From assembly GCF_000735435.1 (NCBI RefSeq), contig NZ_JMPP01000013.1, positions 1-64,000 of the forward strand: a stretch of 64,000 nt of DNA, read 5' to 3'. Shown in pieces: positions 34,171 to 43,415 of the stretch; position 1 is the first letter of the stretch; the number at the start of each line of letters is the position of its first letter. Both the position numbers and the translations under genes were made by a program. Origin of the DNA: Klebsiella planticola ATCC 33531 (lineage in GTDB: Bacteria; Pseudomonadota; Gammaproteobacteria; Enterobacterales; Enterobacteriaceae). The notes under the pieces were generated by a model. That model saw only the letters and a program-made list of their open reading frames with translations, did no database searches and was not told the origin of the DNA.

Positions 34171-34656
34171 ATGAAATACGATACTTCCGAGCTTTGTGAC
34201 ATCTACCAGGAGGATGTCAACGTAGTGGAACCTCTGTTCTCCAACTTTGGGGGGCGGTCGTCGTTTGGTGGACAAATCATCACGGTGAAATGTTTCGAGG
34301 ATAACGGGTTGCTATACGATATGCTCGAACAGAACGGCCGTGGTCACATCTTGCTGATCGATGGCGGGGGTTCCGTCCGACGTGCGTTGATTGACGCTGA
34401 CCTGGCGCGTCTTGCCGTACAAAATGAGTGGGAAGGGATTGTCGTCTATGGCGCGGTGCGTCAGGTTGACGACCTTGAAGACCTGGATATTGGCATCCAG
34501 GCGCTGGCCGCCATTCCCGTGGGGGCCGCTGGTGAAGGTATCGGCGAAAGCGATGTACGCGTCAATTTCGGCGGTGTGACCTTCTTCTCCGGTGACCATC
34601 TGTATGCCGATAATACCGGGATCATCCTGTCCGAGGATGCACTGGATATCGAATAA
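34171..34656 (+). CDS. rraA: ribonuclease E activity regulator RraA
   Basis: RraA forms a trimeric ring that binds the RNase E C-terminal region and RhlB and lowers RNase E activity. It was once misnamed MenG. The protein has 161 residues, nearly identical to E. coli from [12 protein letters not shown] on. A short promoter region separates it from menA. Immediately downstream, across a shared terminator, is pfkA in the opposite direction, whereas zapB is the usual convergent neighbour. Confidence 0.97.
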   Translation: MKYDTSELCDIYQEDVNVVEPLFSNFGGRSSFGGQIITVKCFEDNGLLYDMLEQNGRGHILLIDGGGSVRRALIDADLARLAVQNEWEGIVVYGAVRQVDDLEDLDIGIQALAAIPVGAAGEGIGESDVRVNFGGVTFFSGDHLYADNTGIILSEDALDIE

Positions 34657-34669
34657 CCTGCCCACTAAT

Positions 34670-34701
34670 AAAAAAGGCCTTCTCTCTGAGAAGGCCTTTT
34701 T
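34670..34701. terminator. bidirectional terminator at the rraA-pfkA junction
   Basis: AAAAAAGGCCTTCTC and GAGAAGGCCTTTTT form a long stem with A and T tails on both sides. It serves both converging genes and leaves no room for remnants of other genes. Confidence 0.9.
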
Positions 34702-34719
34702 GTTTGTGTCACGCCAGAA

Positions 34720-35682
34720 TTAGTACAGTTTCTTCGCGCAATCCAGCCAGTCATTTTTGAACGGACGCTTCATGTTCTCGATAGCGTCGATGATGTCGTG
34801 GTGCACCAGCTTCTCGTTCTGAATACCGACGCAGCGGCCACCAAATCCCTGCTGCAGCAGTTCAATGGCGTAGGCGCCCATGCGCGAGGCCAGAATACGG
34901 TCATAAGGAACCGGGGAACCGCCGCGCTGAATGTGGCCCAGAACGGTCGCACGGGTTTCACGGCCGGTTTCTTTCTCAATGTAGTGCGCCAGCTCGTCCA
35001 CGTCGCACATATGTTCGGTAATGGCCACGATAGCGTGCTTCTTACCTTTGGCGATGCCCGCTTTGATTTCAGCAACCAGATCGTCACGCGTGTATTCCAC
35101 TTCCGGCACCATGATGAATTCACAGCCGCCGGCAATCGCCGCAGCCAGAGTCAGGTCGCCGCAGTAACGTCCCATCACTTCAACAACCGAAATACGCTGG
35201 TGGGAAGAAGAGGTATCGCGAAGGCGGTCAATGGCTTCCACCACGGTGCTCAGCGCGGTAAAGAATCCGATGGTGTAGTCAGTGCCTTTGATATCGTTAT
35301 CGATGGTGCCAGGCAGGCCGATGCACGGGAAGCCCATCTCAGTCAGGCGCATCGCCCCCATGTAAGAGCCATCGCCGCCGATAACGACCAGCGCATCCAG
35401 GCCACGCTTTTTCATGTTCTCGAGCGCCACGGCGCGAATATGCTCTTCGCGGAACTCCGGGAAGCGTGCTGACCCGAGGAAAGTGCCGCCGCGGTTGATC
35501 ATGTCAGAAACGCTATAGCGGTCGAGCTGAACCATGCGATCTTCATACAGGCCGAGGTAACCGTCATAGATTCCAAAAACTTCCAGACCTTCCGTTAATG
35601 CTGCGCGCACAACGCCGCGAATTGCTGCGTTCATGCCCGGAGCATCACCGCCACTTGTCAATACACCGATTTTCTTAATCAT
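34720..35682 (-). CDS. pfkA: 6-phosphofructokinase I PfkA
   Basis: PfkA is the main ATP-dependent phosphofructokinase of glycolysis, allosterically activated by ADP and inhibited by PEP. The protein has 320 residues as in E. coli. The ATP site has GGDGSYMGA (about 102-110), and the catalytic motif [11 protein letters not shown] is near 125-135 (D127 is the base). A Cra-type operator overlaps its promoter region. It is normally flanked by sbp on its 3' side, which is missing here. Confidence 0.98.
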   Translation of the reverse strand: MIKKIGVLTSGGDAPGMNAAIRGVVRAALTEGLEVFGIYDGYLGLYEDRMVQLDRYSVSDMINRGGTFLGSARFPEFREEHIRAVALENMKKRGLDALVVIGGDGSYMGAMRLTEMGFPCIGLPGTIDNDIKGTDYTIGFFTALSTVVEAIDRLRDTSSSHQRISVVEVMGRYCGDLTLAAAIAGGCEFIMVPEVEYTRDDLVAEIKAGIAKGKKHAIVAITEHMCDVDELAHYIEKETGRETRATVLGHIQRGGSPVPYDRILASRMGAYAIELLQQGFGGRCVGIQNEKLVHHDIIDAIENMKRPFKNDWLDCAKKLY

Positions 35683-35785
35683 GACTACCTCTGAACTTAG
35701 GAAGCAAAAAATAATCCTGTTGCCTGAAGCGCTCCTTCACCAGGAGTGCACGACGATAATTGCAATAGTATATCAAACGCTTCTG

Positions 35786-35801
35786 GCTGAATTGATTCAG
35801 G
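35786..35801. promoter_or_regulatory. Cra (FruR) operator in the pfkA promoter
   Basis: GCTGAATTGATTCAGG contains the palindrome CTGAAT-TG-ATTCAG and matches the Cra consensus half-site GCTGAA. It overlaps a possible minus-strand -35 (TCAATT, 17 bases, TATACT at 35767-35772), consistent with the known repression of pfkA by Cra. Nothing else was recognised in the pfkA-fieF gap. Confidence 0.75.
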
Positions 35802-35885
35802 TCAGACCAAATGGCGGTAATTTATACAAAAAATGCCGATCTGCCCCACACTTTTACATCGAGTTTACAGACTATAACCCAAAGC

Positions 35886-36782
35886 TCAAAAAACGCCCTG
35901 CCGCGCCAGCGGCACCACAGAACAGGGATCCTGATGGATAATGACATCAGAACCCGGGAAACGGTGCAGAATCGCCTGCTCGACCTGATCGGCAATAACG
36001 TGTGCCTGAACCAGCGGGAGGTTATCTTCCATTTCCAAATGTATTTGAATAAAGCGAGTCGGCCCTGACTGCCGCGTCCGTAGATCGTGTGCCCCGCTGA
36101 CGCCTGGCCATTCGGTCACGATATTGATAATTTCCTGACGTTCCTCGTCAGGAAGCGCGCGGTCTAATAACGACTGAATGGCGTCATAACCCATACGCAG
36201 AGCGCTATATAAAATATAGATGCCAATCCCGAGAGCAAACAGCGCGTCGGCACGATGCCAACCATACCAGGAGAGACCCAGCGCCACCAGAATTGCGCCG
36301 TTCATCATAACATCAGACTGATAATGAAGCATATCTGCTCGCACCGCCTGACTTTGCGTTTTTCTCACCACCCAACGCTGGAACGTTACCAGCACCAGCG
36401 TGCTGACCAGTGCGATCAGCGTCACGGCAATACCGACACCCGCCGCCTGCATCGGCTCCGGACGCGCCAGGTGCTGAATACCGGTCAAAAACAGAAACAG
36501 AGCCGACCCGGAGATAAACATACTTTGTGCCAGCGCGGCCAACGATTCTGCCTTACCGTGGCCAAAAGTATGTTCCTCATCAGCGGGTTGAAGCGAATAA
36601 CGCACGACCAGCAGATTCGTTAACGAGGCGGCAATATCCACCAGCGAGTCCACAAGCGCAGCCAGAATACTCACAGACCCGGTGTACCACCACGCAAAAA
36701 TCTTGATCAAAAGTAACGCGGACGCCATCACCGTCGCCGCAATAGCCGCACGGCTCACCAGCCGCCCATAAGATTGATTCAT
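35886..36782 (-). CDS. fieF: ferrous iron and zinc efflux protein FieF (YiiP)
   Basis: FieF is a cation diffusion facilitator that exports Fe2+/Zn2+ in exchange for protons in the inner membrane. The protein has 298 residues (E. coli 300). Six transmembrane helices cover about 1-210; the transport site includes DSLVD (about 45-49) and HYQSD (about 153-157). The C-terminal cytoplasmic domain carries zinc-binding HDLRTRQSG and HLEMED. It reads in the same direction as pfkA and cpxP but is separated from cpxP by the CpxQ terminator. Confidence 0.97.
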   Translation of the reverse strand: MNQSYGRLVSRAAIAATVMASALLLIKIFAWWYTGSVSILAALVDSLVDIAASLTNLLVVRYSLQPADEEHTFGHGKAESLAALAQSMFISGSALFLFLTGIQHLARPEPMQAAGVGIAVTLIALVSTLVLVTFQRWVVRKTQSQAVRADMLHYQSDVMMNGAILVALGLSWYGWHRADALFALGIGIYILYSALRMGYDAIQSLLDRALPDEERQEIINIVTEWPGVSGAHDLRTRQSGPTRFIQIHLEMEDNLPLVQAHVIADQVEQAILHRFPGSDVIIHQDPCSVVPLARQGVF

Positions 36783-36872
36783 ACATGCTCCTTTTCGGCG
36801 ATGCGCTTAGTATAACCTGAACTTTTGTCGCCACGAGGAGCAAGGCGGGAGTCGTTTCGCTGAATGACAGGC

Positions 36873-36930
36873 AAAAAAAACCCCCACATCATGTGGGGGA
36901 AGACAGGGATGGTGTCTATGGCAAGGAAAA
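36873..36930 (-). ncRNA. cpxQ: CpxQ small RNA (cpxP 3' end)
   Basis: The last 58 bases of the cpxP transcript match Salmonella/E. coli CpxQ from TTTTCCTTGCCATAGACACC to the terminator stem CCCCCACATGATGTGGGGG and eight Ts. Known biology: RNase E releases it from cpxP mRNA and, with Hfq, it represses inner-membrane protein mRNAs under envelope stress. It starts ten bases past the cpxP stop region. It is also the cpxP terminator. Confidence 0.92.
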
Positions 36931-36939
36931 CAGGGTCTA

Positions 36940-37443
36940 CTACTGGGGTTGCACGGTATTGCTACTACTCGACAGCATGGTTGCTGAACCTTTTTGCATC
37001 CTTGCAACCTCACGCAACTGATCCATTCGTTGCTGGTGTTTAGCATTAAGAACCGCTTGCTGCTCCGGCGTTAACAGGTGGTACATCTGGTTGCGAACCT
37101 TCGCCATTTCAATCTGGCGAGTAACCTGTTCCTGCGCCATTTTATTAGCCTGAGCGCGCACAGCGTTTTCATCAAAATTTTCTGCGGTGACAAGACGATG
37201 CATTGTCTCCATTTCGCTAACATTAATGGGTTGCCTGTCATGGCGTGCCCGTTGCATAAGATCTCGTAACTGCTGGCGTTGCTGTTCGGTTAAACTTATG
37301 CCGTCAAACATATGACTCTGGCTGGTGCGCTGCGCCCCGTCGTCTCCAGGGAGCCAGTTAACGCTGGTAACGACTTCAGCGGCTTGGCTATATGCACTTA
37401 GCGCCAGCGTTGAGGCCATGACGGCAGCAATAACATTGCGCAT
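36940..37443 (-). CDS. cpxP: periplasmic Cpx stress adaptor CpxP
   Basis: CpxP is a periplasmic protein that dampens CpxA signalling and helps deliver misfolded pilins to DegP. The protein has 167 residues (E. coli 166). A signal peptide ends near residue 21 (SQAA), and the two LTxxQ motifs are present as LTEQQ and LTPEQ in a helical body. The ATG at 37443 is preferred over the GTG one codon earlier because of its spacing from GGGAG. It is divergent from cpxRA with a perfect CpxR box between. The 3' UTR encodes CpxQ. Confidence 0.95.
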   Translation of the reverse strand: MRNVIAAVMASTLALSAYSQAAEVVTSVNWLPGDDGAQRTSQSHMFDGISLTEQQRQQLRDLMQRARHDRQPINVSEMETMHRLVTAENFDENAVRAQANKMAQEQVTRQIEMAKVRNQMYHLLTPEQQAVLNAKHQQRMDQLREVARMQKGSATMLSSSSNTVQPQ

Positions 37444-37528
37444 CACATACTCCCAATACGTTTGTGTCTGTGTAGCGATTCAACGAGATACAGTCTACGA
37501 TTCGGGCTGCAAACATGCGTCAGGGGGT

Positions 37529-37543
37529 GTAAAACAACGTAAA
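37529..37543. promoter_or_regulatory. CpxR box between cpxP and cpxRA
   Basis: GTAAAACAACGTAAA is a perfect match to GTAAA-N5-GTAAA. It should drive cpxP strongly and autoactivate cpxRA. Confidence 0.93.
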
Positions 37544-37598
37544 GTCATGGATTAGCGAGCCTTGATGACGTAATTTCTGCCTCGGAGGTATTTAAACA

Positions 37599-38297
37599 AT
37601 GAATAAAATCCTGTTAGTTGATGATGACCGGGAGCTCACCTCCCTGTTAAAAGAGCTGCTCGATATGGAAGGATTTAACGTGCTCGTGGCCCATGACGGG
37701 GAACAGGCGCTGGCCCTTCTGGACGACAGCATCGATTTACTTTTGCTTGATGTGATGATGCCGAAGAAAAACGGTATCGATACGCTTAAAGAGTTACGTC
37801 AGACACACCAGACCCCGGTTATCATGCTAACTGCCCGCGGCAGCGAGCTGGATCGCGTTCTCGGCCTCGAGCTGGGCGCCGATGATTACTTGCCTAAGCC
37901 CTTCAACGATCGTGAGCTGGTGGCGCGTATACGCGCGATTCTGCGCCGTTCTCACTGGAGTGAGCAGCAGCAAACCACCGAAGTCGGTTCCCCGACGCTG
38001 GAAGTTGACGCCTTGAGCCTCAACCCCGGCCGCCAGGAAGCCAATTTCGATGGTCAGACCCTGGAGCTGACCGGCACGGAGTTCACCCTGCTCTACCTGC
38101 TGGCGCAGCATCTTGGCCAGGTTGTCTCTCGTGAACATCTGAGCCAGGAAGTATTGGGAAAACGCCTGACGCCGTTCGATCGCGCCATCGACATGCATAT
38201 TTCCAATCTGCGTCGTAAGCTGCCGGAACGCAAAGACGGCCATCCGTGGTTTAAAACCCTGCGTGGACGCGGCTACCTGATGGTTTCGGCTTCATGA
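37599..38297 (+). CDS. cpxR: envelope stress response regulator CpxR
   Basis: CpxR is the OmpR-family response regulator of the Cpx system. The protein has 232 residues as in E. coli. The receiver domain has the acidic pocket DDD at 8-10, phosphoacceptor D51 (LLLDVMMP) and K101 region; the winged-helix DNA-binding domain covers about 130-230 (SNLRRKLPER, LRGRGYL). Its stop overlaps the cpxA start by four bases, coupling translation. Confidence 0.98.
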   Translation: MNKILLVDDDRELTSLLKELLDMEGFNVLVAHDGEQALALLDDSIDLLLLDVMMPKKNGIDTLKELRQTHQTPVIMLTARGSELDRVLGLELGADDYLPKPFNDRELVARIRAILRRSHWSEQQQTTEVGSPTLEVDALSLNPGRQEANFDGQTLELTGTEFTLLYLLAQHLGQVVSREHLSQEVLGKRLTPFDRAIDMHISNLRRKLPERKDGHPWFKTLRGRGYLMVSAS

Positions 38298-39667
38298 TAG
38301 GAAGTTTAACCGCACGCATCTTCGCTATTTTCTGGCTCACGCTGGCGCTGGTGTTGATGCTGGTTCTGATGTTGCCCAAGCTGGACTCGCGCCAGATGAC
38401 CGAACTGCTGGAGAGCGAACAGCGTCAGGGCACCATGATTGAACAGCACGTCGAGGCCGAACTGGCGACCGATCCCCCCAATGACCTGATGTGGTGGCGT
38501 CGGCTGTTTCGCGCTATCGATAAGTGGGCTCCGCCGGGACAGCGTTTACTGCTGGTCACCAGCGAAGGCCGCGTGATCGGTGCAGAACGCAACGAAATGC
38601 AGATCATTCGTAACTTTATCGGCCAGGCCGATAATGCCGATCATCCGCAGAAAAAACGCTACGGCCGTCTGGAAATGGTCGGGCCGTTTTCCGTCAGGGA
38701 TGGGGAAGATAATTACCAGCTCTATCTGATCCGCCCTGCCAGCACCTCCCAGTCCGATTTTATCAACCTGCTGTTCGACCGCCCGCTGCTCCTGCTTATC
38801 GTCACGATGCTGGTCAGTTCGCCGCTGCTGCTGTGGCTGGCCTGGAGTCTGGCCAAACCGGCGCGCAAGTTGAAAAACGCCGCCGATGAGGTCGCGCAAG
38901 GCAACCTGCGTCAACATCCGGAACTGGAAGCCGGCCCGCAGGAGTTTTTAGCCGCCGGGGCCAGTTTTAACCAGATGGTCACGGCGCTGGAGCGCATGAT
39001 GACCGGTCAGCAGCGTCTGCTGTCCGATATTTCCCACGAGCTGCGTACGCCGCTTACGCGCCTGCAGCTGGGCACGGCCTTACTGCGCCGTCGCAGCGGC
39101 GAGAGCAAAGAGCTTGAGCGTATTGAGACCGAGGCCCACCGGCTGGACAGCATGATTAACGACCTGCTGGTGATGTCGCGCAATCAGGCGAATAACGCGC
39201 TGGTCAGTGAAACGGTGAAAGCCAATCAGCTGTGGGGCGAAGTACTGGATAACGCGGCGTTTGAAGCCGAGCAGGTTGGAAAATCCTTCACCGTCGAGTA
39301 TCCGCCGGGCCCCTGGCCGCTGTACGGCAATCCTAATGCGCTGGAAAGCGCGCTGGAAAATATCGTCCGTAACGCGCTGCGCTACTCGCACACCAAAATT
39401 TCGGTCAGTTTTTCGGTGGATAAAGACGGCATCACGGTCAACGTCGATGATGATGGTCCGGGCGTCAGTCCGGAGGATCGCGAGCAGATTTTCCGTCCGT
39501 TCTACCGTACCGACGAGGCGCGCGATCGCGAGTCCGGCGGCACCGGTCTGGGGCTGGCGATTGTCGAGGCCGCGATTCAGCAGCATCGCGGCTGGGTCAA
39601 AGCCGATGACAGCCCGTTAGGCGGTTTGCGGCTGACCATCTGGCTGCCGCTGTATAAGCGCACCTGA
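38294..39667 (+). CDS. cpxA: envelope stress sensor kinase CpxA
   Basis: CpxA is the inner-membrane histidine kinase/phosphatase for CpxR and senses misfolded envelope proteins and mislocalised lipoproteins. The protein has 457 residues. Transmembrane helices are at about 8-28 and 164-185, a periplasmic PAS-like sensor lies between, HAMP follows at about 186-238, the phosphorylated histidine is H248 (ISHELRTPLTR), and the ATPase N, G1 and G2 boxes are NIVRNALRYS, DDDGPGV and GGTGLGL. It is followed by REP sequences. Confidence 0.98.
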   Translation: MIGSLTARIFAIFWLTLALVLMLVLMLPKLDSRQMTELLESEQRQGTMIEQHVEAELATDPPNDLMWWRRLFRAIDKWAPPGQRLLLVTSEGRVIGAERNEMQIIRNFIGQADNADHPQKKRYGRLEMVGPFSVRDGEDNYQLYLIRPASTSQSDFINLLFDRPLLLLIVTMLVSSPLLLWLAWSLAKPARKLKNAADEVAQGNLRQHPELEAGPQEFLAAGASFNQMVTALERMMTGQQRLLSDISHELRTPLTRLQLGTALLRRRSGESKELERIETEAHRLDSMINDLLVMSRNQANNALVSETVKANQLWGEVLDNAAFEAEQVGKSFTVEYPPGPWPLYGNPNALESALENIVRNALRYSHTKISVSFSVDKDGITVNVDDDGPGVSPEDREQIFRPFYRTDEARDRESGGTGLGLAIVEAAIQQHRGWVKADDSPLGGLRLTIWLPLYKRT

Positions 39668-39675
39668 TCGCTCTT

Positions 39676-39760
39676 CTCCGGCTTATGCTGCGCTTCGCCG
39701 GGCTACAACAACCGTCCACAGACGGGTAGCCCGGACAGGCGCAGCGCGCCGCTTCCGGGA
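39676..39760. repeat. REP/BIME repeats after cpxA
   Basis: Two units face each other: CTCCGGCTTATGCTGCGCTT through GGGCTACAAC (39676-39707) and GTAGCCCGGACAGGCGCAGC through TTCCGGGA (39726-39760). They lie between convergent cpxA and yiiM. Confidence 0.8.
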
Positions 39761-39796
39761 TAATTCGCAGCCAGCGCCTCCGGCGATATCGGCGAA

Positions 39797-40471
39797 CTAT
39801 TTCCCCCACAATCTCCGCGAATTGTCTTCGATCTGCCCGCTCAGACGCCGTTTCTGCAGGGTACGGCTCCAGCTCGCCGACAGCCCCGCCGCCGAGAGCA
39901 GGCGATGGTATTGTTCGTCATCGAACGGCATATGCCAGGCAATGGCGCCCGCCTCATGGACGCTCACGTCGCTGAGTCGGGAAACCAGCTCCAGCGGCGC
40001 ATCGCCGGATACCAGCCCGCCCGCCACGACCCGATACAGCCAGCCGGTTTTACCGCTGTTCTGCATGAGCTGCGCCATATCGCTGACAGCAAAATGATAG
40101 TTAAGCTTGAAGCACGGTGAACGCGGCTGCGTCACCTGAATCAGCGCCTCTCCCCAGCGGAAGATGTCGCCGATACAGACGTCGTTTTCCGTTAGCCCTT
40201 CGGTCGAGAGATTCTCGCCAAACGCCGGGGCGCAGAAAAGATCCGCCTGCTGCGGAAGTTCAAGAGCCCAATGGGCGTAGTGTTCACGGGGATAGTGGCA
40301 CAGCGCGCGGTCCGGCCCGCCATGTATTTTCTTCTCCGCCTGTTCATCGCCCTCCAGCCCCAGTTCACCGAGGGTCAGTTCACCGTCGACCTGAATTTTA
40401 CCGATGGCGCTTGGACGGCTGCCGTCGTAATCCTTTACCTTGCCCACAAAGACATTCACCGGATAGTGCAT
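39797..40471 (-). CDS. yiiM: MOSC-domain protein YiiM
   Basis: A 224-residue MOSC protein as in E. coli. MOSC domains act in molybdenum-cofactor-dependent chemistry; E. coli YiiM is reported to take part in detoxifying 6-N-hydroxylaminopurine. The likely sulfur-carrying cysteine is in PRSPCFKLNYHF (about 128-139). The ATG at 40471 with AAGGAGC upstream was chosen; the frame is open 23 codons further. In E. coli kdgT separates yiiM from sodA, but here they are adjacent with the sodA terminator between them. Confidence 0.93.
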   Translation of the reverse strand: MHYPVNVFVGKVKDYDGSRPSAIGKIQVDGELTLGELGLEGDEQAEKKIHGGPDRALCHYPREHYAHWALELPQQADLFCAPAFGENLSTEGLTENDVCIGDIFRWGEALIQVTQPRSPCFKLNYHFAVSDMAQLMQNSGKTGWLYRVVAGGLVSGDAPLELVSRLSDVSVHEAGAIAWHMPFDDEQYHRLLSAAGLSASWSRTLQKRRLSGQIEDNSRRLWGK

Positions 40472-40494
40472 CGCTGCTCCTTTGCTGCGGATAT

Positions 40495-40520
40495 AAAAAA
40501 AGCGAGTCATCAGACTCGCT
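40495..40520 (-). terminator. sodA terminator
   Basis: On the minus strand AGCGAGTCTGATGACTCGCT is followed by TTTTTT, 22 bases past the sodA stop. Confidence 0.88.
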
Positions 40521-40542
40521 TCTCGTTCAGCACAATGCAACC

Positions 40543-41163
40543 TTATTTTTTGGCGGCAAAACGCGCTGCTGCTTCGTCCCAGTTAACCACGTTCCAGAAC
40601 TCTTTGATGTAGTCCGGACGACGGTTCTGGAATTTCAGGTAGTAAGCGTGTTCCCAAACGTCCAGGCCCAGAATCGGGAAGCCGGAAGCGCCGGAGATAG
40701 CTTCGCCCATCAGCGGGGAGTCCTGGTTAGCGGTAGAAACCACGGCCAGTTTGTCGCCCTTCAGCACCAGCCATGCCCAGCCAGAACCGAAACGGGTCGC
40801 AGCTGCTTTTTCAAACTCAGCTTTGAAGTTATCAACGGAACCGAAATCACGTTCGATAGCGGCTTTCAGGTCGCCCTGCAGGGTAGTACCGGTTTTCAGG
40901 CCTTTCCAGAACAGGCTGTGGTTAGCATGGCCGCCCGCGTTGTTACGCAGTACGGTTTTTTTGTCAGCCGGCAGCTGATCCAGTTTAGCGATCAGTTCTT
41001 CAGCAGACAGGCCAGCAAATTCCGGCAGGCTTTCCAGCGCAGCGTTGGCGTTGTTAACGTAGGCCTGGTGATGTTTAGTGTGATGGATTTCCATCGTCTG
41101 CTTATCAAAGTGCGGTTCCAGGGCGTCATAAGCGTACGGCAGGGCTGGCAGTGTATAACTCAT
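40543..41163 (-). CDS. sodA: manganese superoxide dismutase SodA
   Basis: SodA is the cytoplasmic Mn enzyme that removes superoxide. The protein has 206 residues as in E. coli. The Mn ligands are H27 (MEIHHTKHH), H82 ([10 protein letters not shown] region), and D and H in DVWEHAYY (about 168-172). The start MSYTLP was chosen over an ATG four codons upstream. A Fur-type box lies upstream, in keeping with the iron, redox and oxygen control known for sodA. Confidence 0.97.
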   Translation of the reverse strand: MSYTLPALPYAYDALEPHFDKQTMEIHHTKHHQAYVNNANAALESLPEFAGLSAEELIAKLDQLPADKKTVLRNNAGGHANHSLFWKGLKTGTTLQGDLKAAIERDFGSVDNFKAEFEKAAATRFGSGWAWLVLKGDKLAVVSTANQDSPLMGEAISGASGFPILGLDVWEHAYYLKFQNRRPDYIKEFWNVVNWDEAAARFAAKK

Positions 41164-41239
41164 AATCATCTCCATTATTGTTAAGCGGCAGGAAGTGTTA
41201 ATGCCGAGTAAGCAGTTGGTTCATTATAGTTAATTAAAT

Positions 41240-41258
41240 GATATTGAAAACGCTTATC
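41240..41258. promoter_or_regulatory. Fur box in the sodA promoter region
   Basis: GATATTGAAAACGCTTATC agrees with GATAATGATAATCATTATC at 14 of 19 positions by eye and sits about 80 bases upstream of sodA, as in E. coli where Fur represses sodA. Confidence 0.65.
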
Positions 41259-41331
41259 AATGCCGTATTTTTAATAAGGTTATAACCACAGGGTATACCT
41301 GCATTTTTGTGAGCTGGAACAAGTAATTAAG

Positions 41332-41385
41332 TTTTTGGTTGCCAGAGTTCAGCGTCACATGGCAACAGCCTGAAGGCGAGAAAAC
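41332..41385. promoter_or_regulatory. possible RhaS-binding region upstream of rhaT
   Basis: TTTTTGGTTGCCA (41332-41344) followed by CATGGCAACAGCCTGAAGGC (41358-41377) and CGAGAA resembles the two half-sites of the rhaBAD operator. It lies 70-125 bases upstream of rhaT. The match is partial. Confidence 0.4.
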
Positions 41386-41455
41386 TGACCGATTTTTACA
41401 CTCATCGTGTCGGAAGAAGATTTATCCGATAAAAAAATAGATGAGGATAAAATCA

Positions 41456-42490
41456 ATGAATCACGCGATTACGATGGGTATTTTTTGGCATTTGATAGGT
41501 GCGGCCAGTGCAGCCTGTTTCTATGCCCCGTTCAAACAAGTTAAACAGTGGTCATGGGAAACCATGTGGTCAATCGGCGGGATTGTCTCCTGGCTGATTC
41601 TTCCCTGGGCTATCAGCGCGATGCTGCTGCCTGATTTCTGGGCCTATTACCGTTCCTTCAACGCCTCCACGCTGCTGCCGGTGTTTCTGTTTGGCGCGAT
41701 GTGGGGGATCGGCAATATTAACTACGGCCTGACCATGCGCTACCTCGGCATGTCGATGGGGATCGGTATTGCCATCGGGATTACCCTGATTGTCGGTACG
41801 CTGATGACCCCGATTATCAACGGGCAGATCGATGTGCTGCTGCATACCCAGGGTGGCCAGATGACGCTGCTCGGCGTGCTGGTTGCGGTGATTGGCGTGG
41901 CGATAGTCACCCGCGCCGGCCAGCTGAAAGAGCGCAAGATGGGCATTAAAGCCGAAGACTTCAATCTGAAAAAAGGGCTGATGCTGGCGGTGATGTGCGG
42001 CATTTTTTCTGCCGGGATGTCCTTTGCGATGAACGCCGCCAGACCCATGCATGATGCCGCGGCGGCGCTGGGGGTTGACCCGCTGTATACCGCGTTGCCC
42101 AGCTATGTGGTGATTATGGGCGGCGGCGCGCTGGTCAACCTTGGCTTCTGCTTTATTCGTCTGGCTAAAGTCAAACACCTGTCGATCAAAGCCGACTTCT
42201 CGCGGGCAAAACCGCTGATCGTCGCCAACGTGCTGCTGTCGGCGCTGGGCGGCCTGATGTGGTATCTCCAGTTTTTCTTCTATGCCTGGGGCCACGCCAG
42301 TATTCCCGCGCAGTATGACTACATGAGCTGGATGCTGCATATGAGCTTCTATGTGCTGTGCGGCGGGCTGGTCGGGCTGGTGCTGAAAGAGTGGAACAAC
42401 GCCGGGCGTCGTCCGGTCAGCGTGTTAAGTCTGGGCTGCGTGGTGATTATCATCGCCGCCAATATCGTTGGCCTCGGAATGGCCAGCTAA
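41456..42490 (+). CDS. rhaT: L-rhamnose:proton symporter RhaT
   Basis: RhaT imports L-rhamnose (and L-lyxose) with protons across the inner membrane. The protein has 344 residues, the E. coli length, with ten predicted transmembrane helices and the conserved [20 protein letters not shown] segment. The start at 41456 reproduces the family N-terminus; the frame is open five codons further up. It sits at one edge of the rha locus, convergent with rhaR. A second, unrelated rhamnose importer lies at 48.5-53.0 kb. Confidence 0.96.
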   Translation: MNHAITMGIFWHLIGAASAACFYAPFKQVKQWSWETMWSIGGIVSWLILPWAISAMLLPDFWAYYRSFNASTLLPVFLFGAMWGIGNINYGLTMRYLGMSMGIGIAIGITLIVGTLMTPIINGQIDVLLHTQGGQMTLLGVLVAVIGVAIVTRAGQLKERKMGIKAEDFNLKKGLMLAVMCGIFSAGMSFAMNAARPMHDAAAALGVDPLYTALPSYVVIMGGGALVNLGFCFIRLAKVKHLSIKADFSRAKPLIVANVLLSALGGLMWYLQFFFYAWGHASIPAQYDYMSWMLHMSFYVLCGGLVGLVLKEWNNAGRRPVSVLSLGCVVIIIAANIVGLGMAS

Positions 42491-42494
42491 CGCC

Positions 42495-43343
42495 CTATGC
42501 GGCAACGCGACTGCGTTGCCGCCACTGCCCAGGGGTCATGCCAATTTCACGATTAAAGACGACGGAAAAGTAGTTGCTGTCTTCAAATCCGCACTGCATC
42601 GCAATGTCACCAATCAAGCGCTCGGTGTGCTGCAATAAATACTGCGCGTGGCAGATACGCAGCTGACGCAGGTAATGGTTGATCGTCATCCCGGTCTGCT
42701 GGCGAAACTGCTGACGCAGCGCACGCTCGCCGCACCCTTCCCGCTCACAAAACAGCTCGAGAATAAAAGGTCGGTTCAGGCTGCCGGCCAGTTCGGTCAG
42801 CAGCTTATCGAGGAGCGTTTCGCTTTGGGTCGCCGCCCGGTTATCGGTCGCATAGCGGTGGCGATGAAGAATCAATACCAGCTGCGCAAACAGCAGCTCG
42901 GCCATGTTATTAGCCTGCGCATCGCCGCGGGCGCTCTCCTGCTCCAGCTGAGTAATCACCTGGCGAACCTGGGCCATACCAGAACTGCCGATCCGCCAGT
43001 GCGGCATCCACGACGTCCCAAACAAACCGGGAATATGGGCCGCCCAGTCAAAGTTAAGCCGCAGACGATCCGGGCAATAGATGACGTTTTGCAGAACTAA
43101 ATCATTCACCGAGGCGTAGGAGTGTTTGTCTTCGGCGCGAATATAAAACAGATCGCCACGGGTAATGCGCCATGGGCGATCGTTAAGGACATGCAGGCCA
43201 TTTCCCCGCCATACCAGCACCAGTTCGCAGAACTCGTGGGTATGCTCGGCGAAGACATTTTGCGGATAACGGTCGGCAACCGCTACCGCCTGAGAAGGAG
43301 AGGCAAAAAACTCATCTTTGCGCAGAATCAGCTGACCAGCCAC
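42495..43343 (-). CDS. rhaR: L-rhamnose-responsive activator RhaR
   Basis: RhaR is an AraC/XylS activator that binds L-rhamnose and switches on rhaSR. The protein has 282 residues as in E. coli. The N-terminal cupin sensor includes [20 protein letters not shown] (about 34-53), and the C-terminal helix-turn-helix pair ends in [20 protein letters not shown] (about 244-263). It is downstream of rhaS on the same strand, separated by 72 bases, and converges on rhaT four bases away. Confidence 0.95.
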   Translation of the reverse strand: MAGQLILRKDEFFASPSQAVAVADRYPQNVFAEHTHEFCELVLVWRGNGLHVLNDRPWRITRGDLFYIRAEDKHSYASVNDLVLQNVIYCPDRLRLNFDWAAHIPGLFGTSWMPHWRIGSSGMAQVRQVITQLEQESARGDAQANNMAELLFAQLVLILHRHRYATDNRAATQSETLLDKLLTELAGSLNRPFILELFCEREGCGERALRQQFRQQTGMTINHYLRQLRICHAQYLLQHTERLIGDIAMQCGFEDSNYFSVVFNREIGMTPGQWRQRSRVAA

Positions 43344-43415
43344 TACCAGAACTCCACCGCCAATAACGGTTTATTATTCGCGTTTTTGCTCGCTAAAACG
43401 TTGACTGCTCTCGCG

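Noticed and set aside
35633-35941. 102-residue plus-strand frame over the pfkA promoter
   Set aside because: It covers the Cra site and the pfkA promoter and the fieF end; it is explained by chance openness.
40472-40542. Site of kdgT in E. coli (between yiiM and sodA)
   Set aside because: Only the sodA terminator and the yiiM leader are present; absence of kdgT is a common lineage difference, not a deletion scar.
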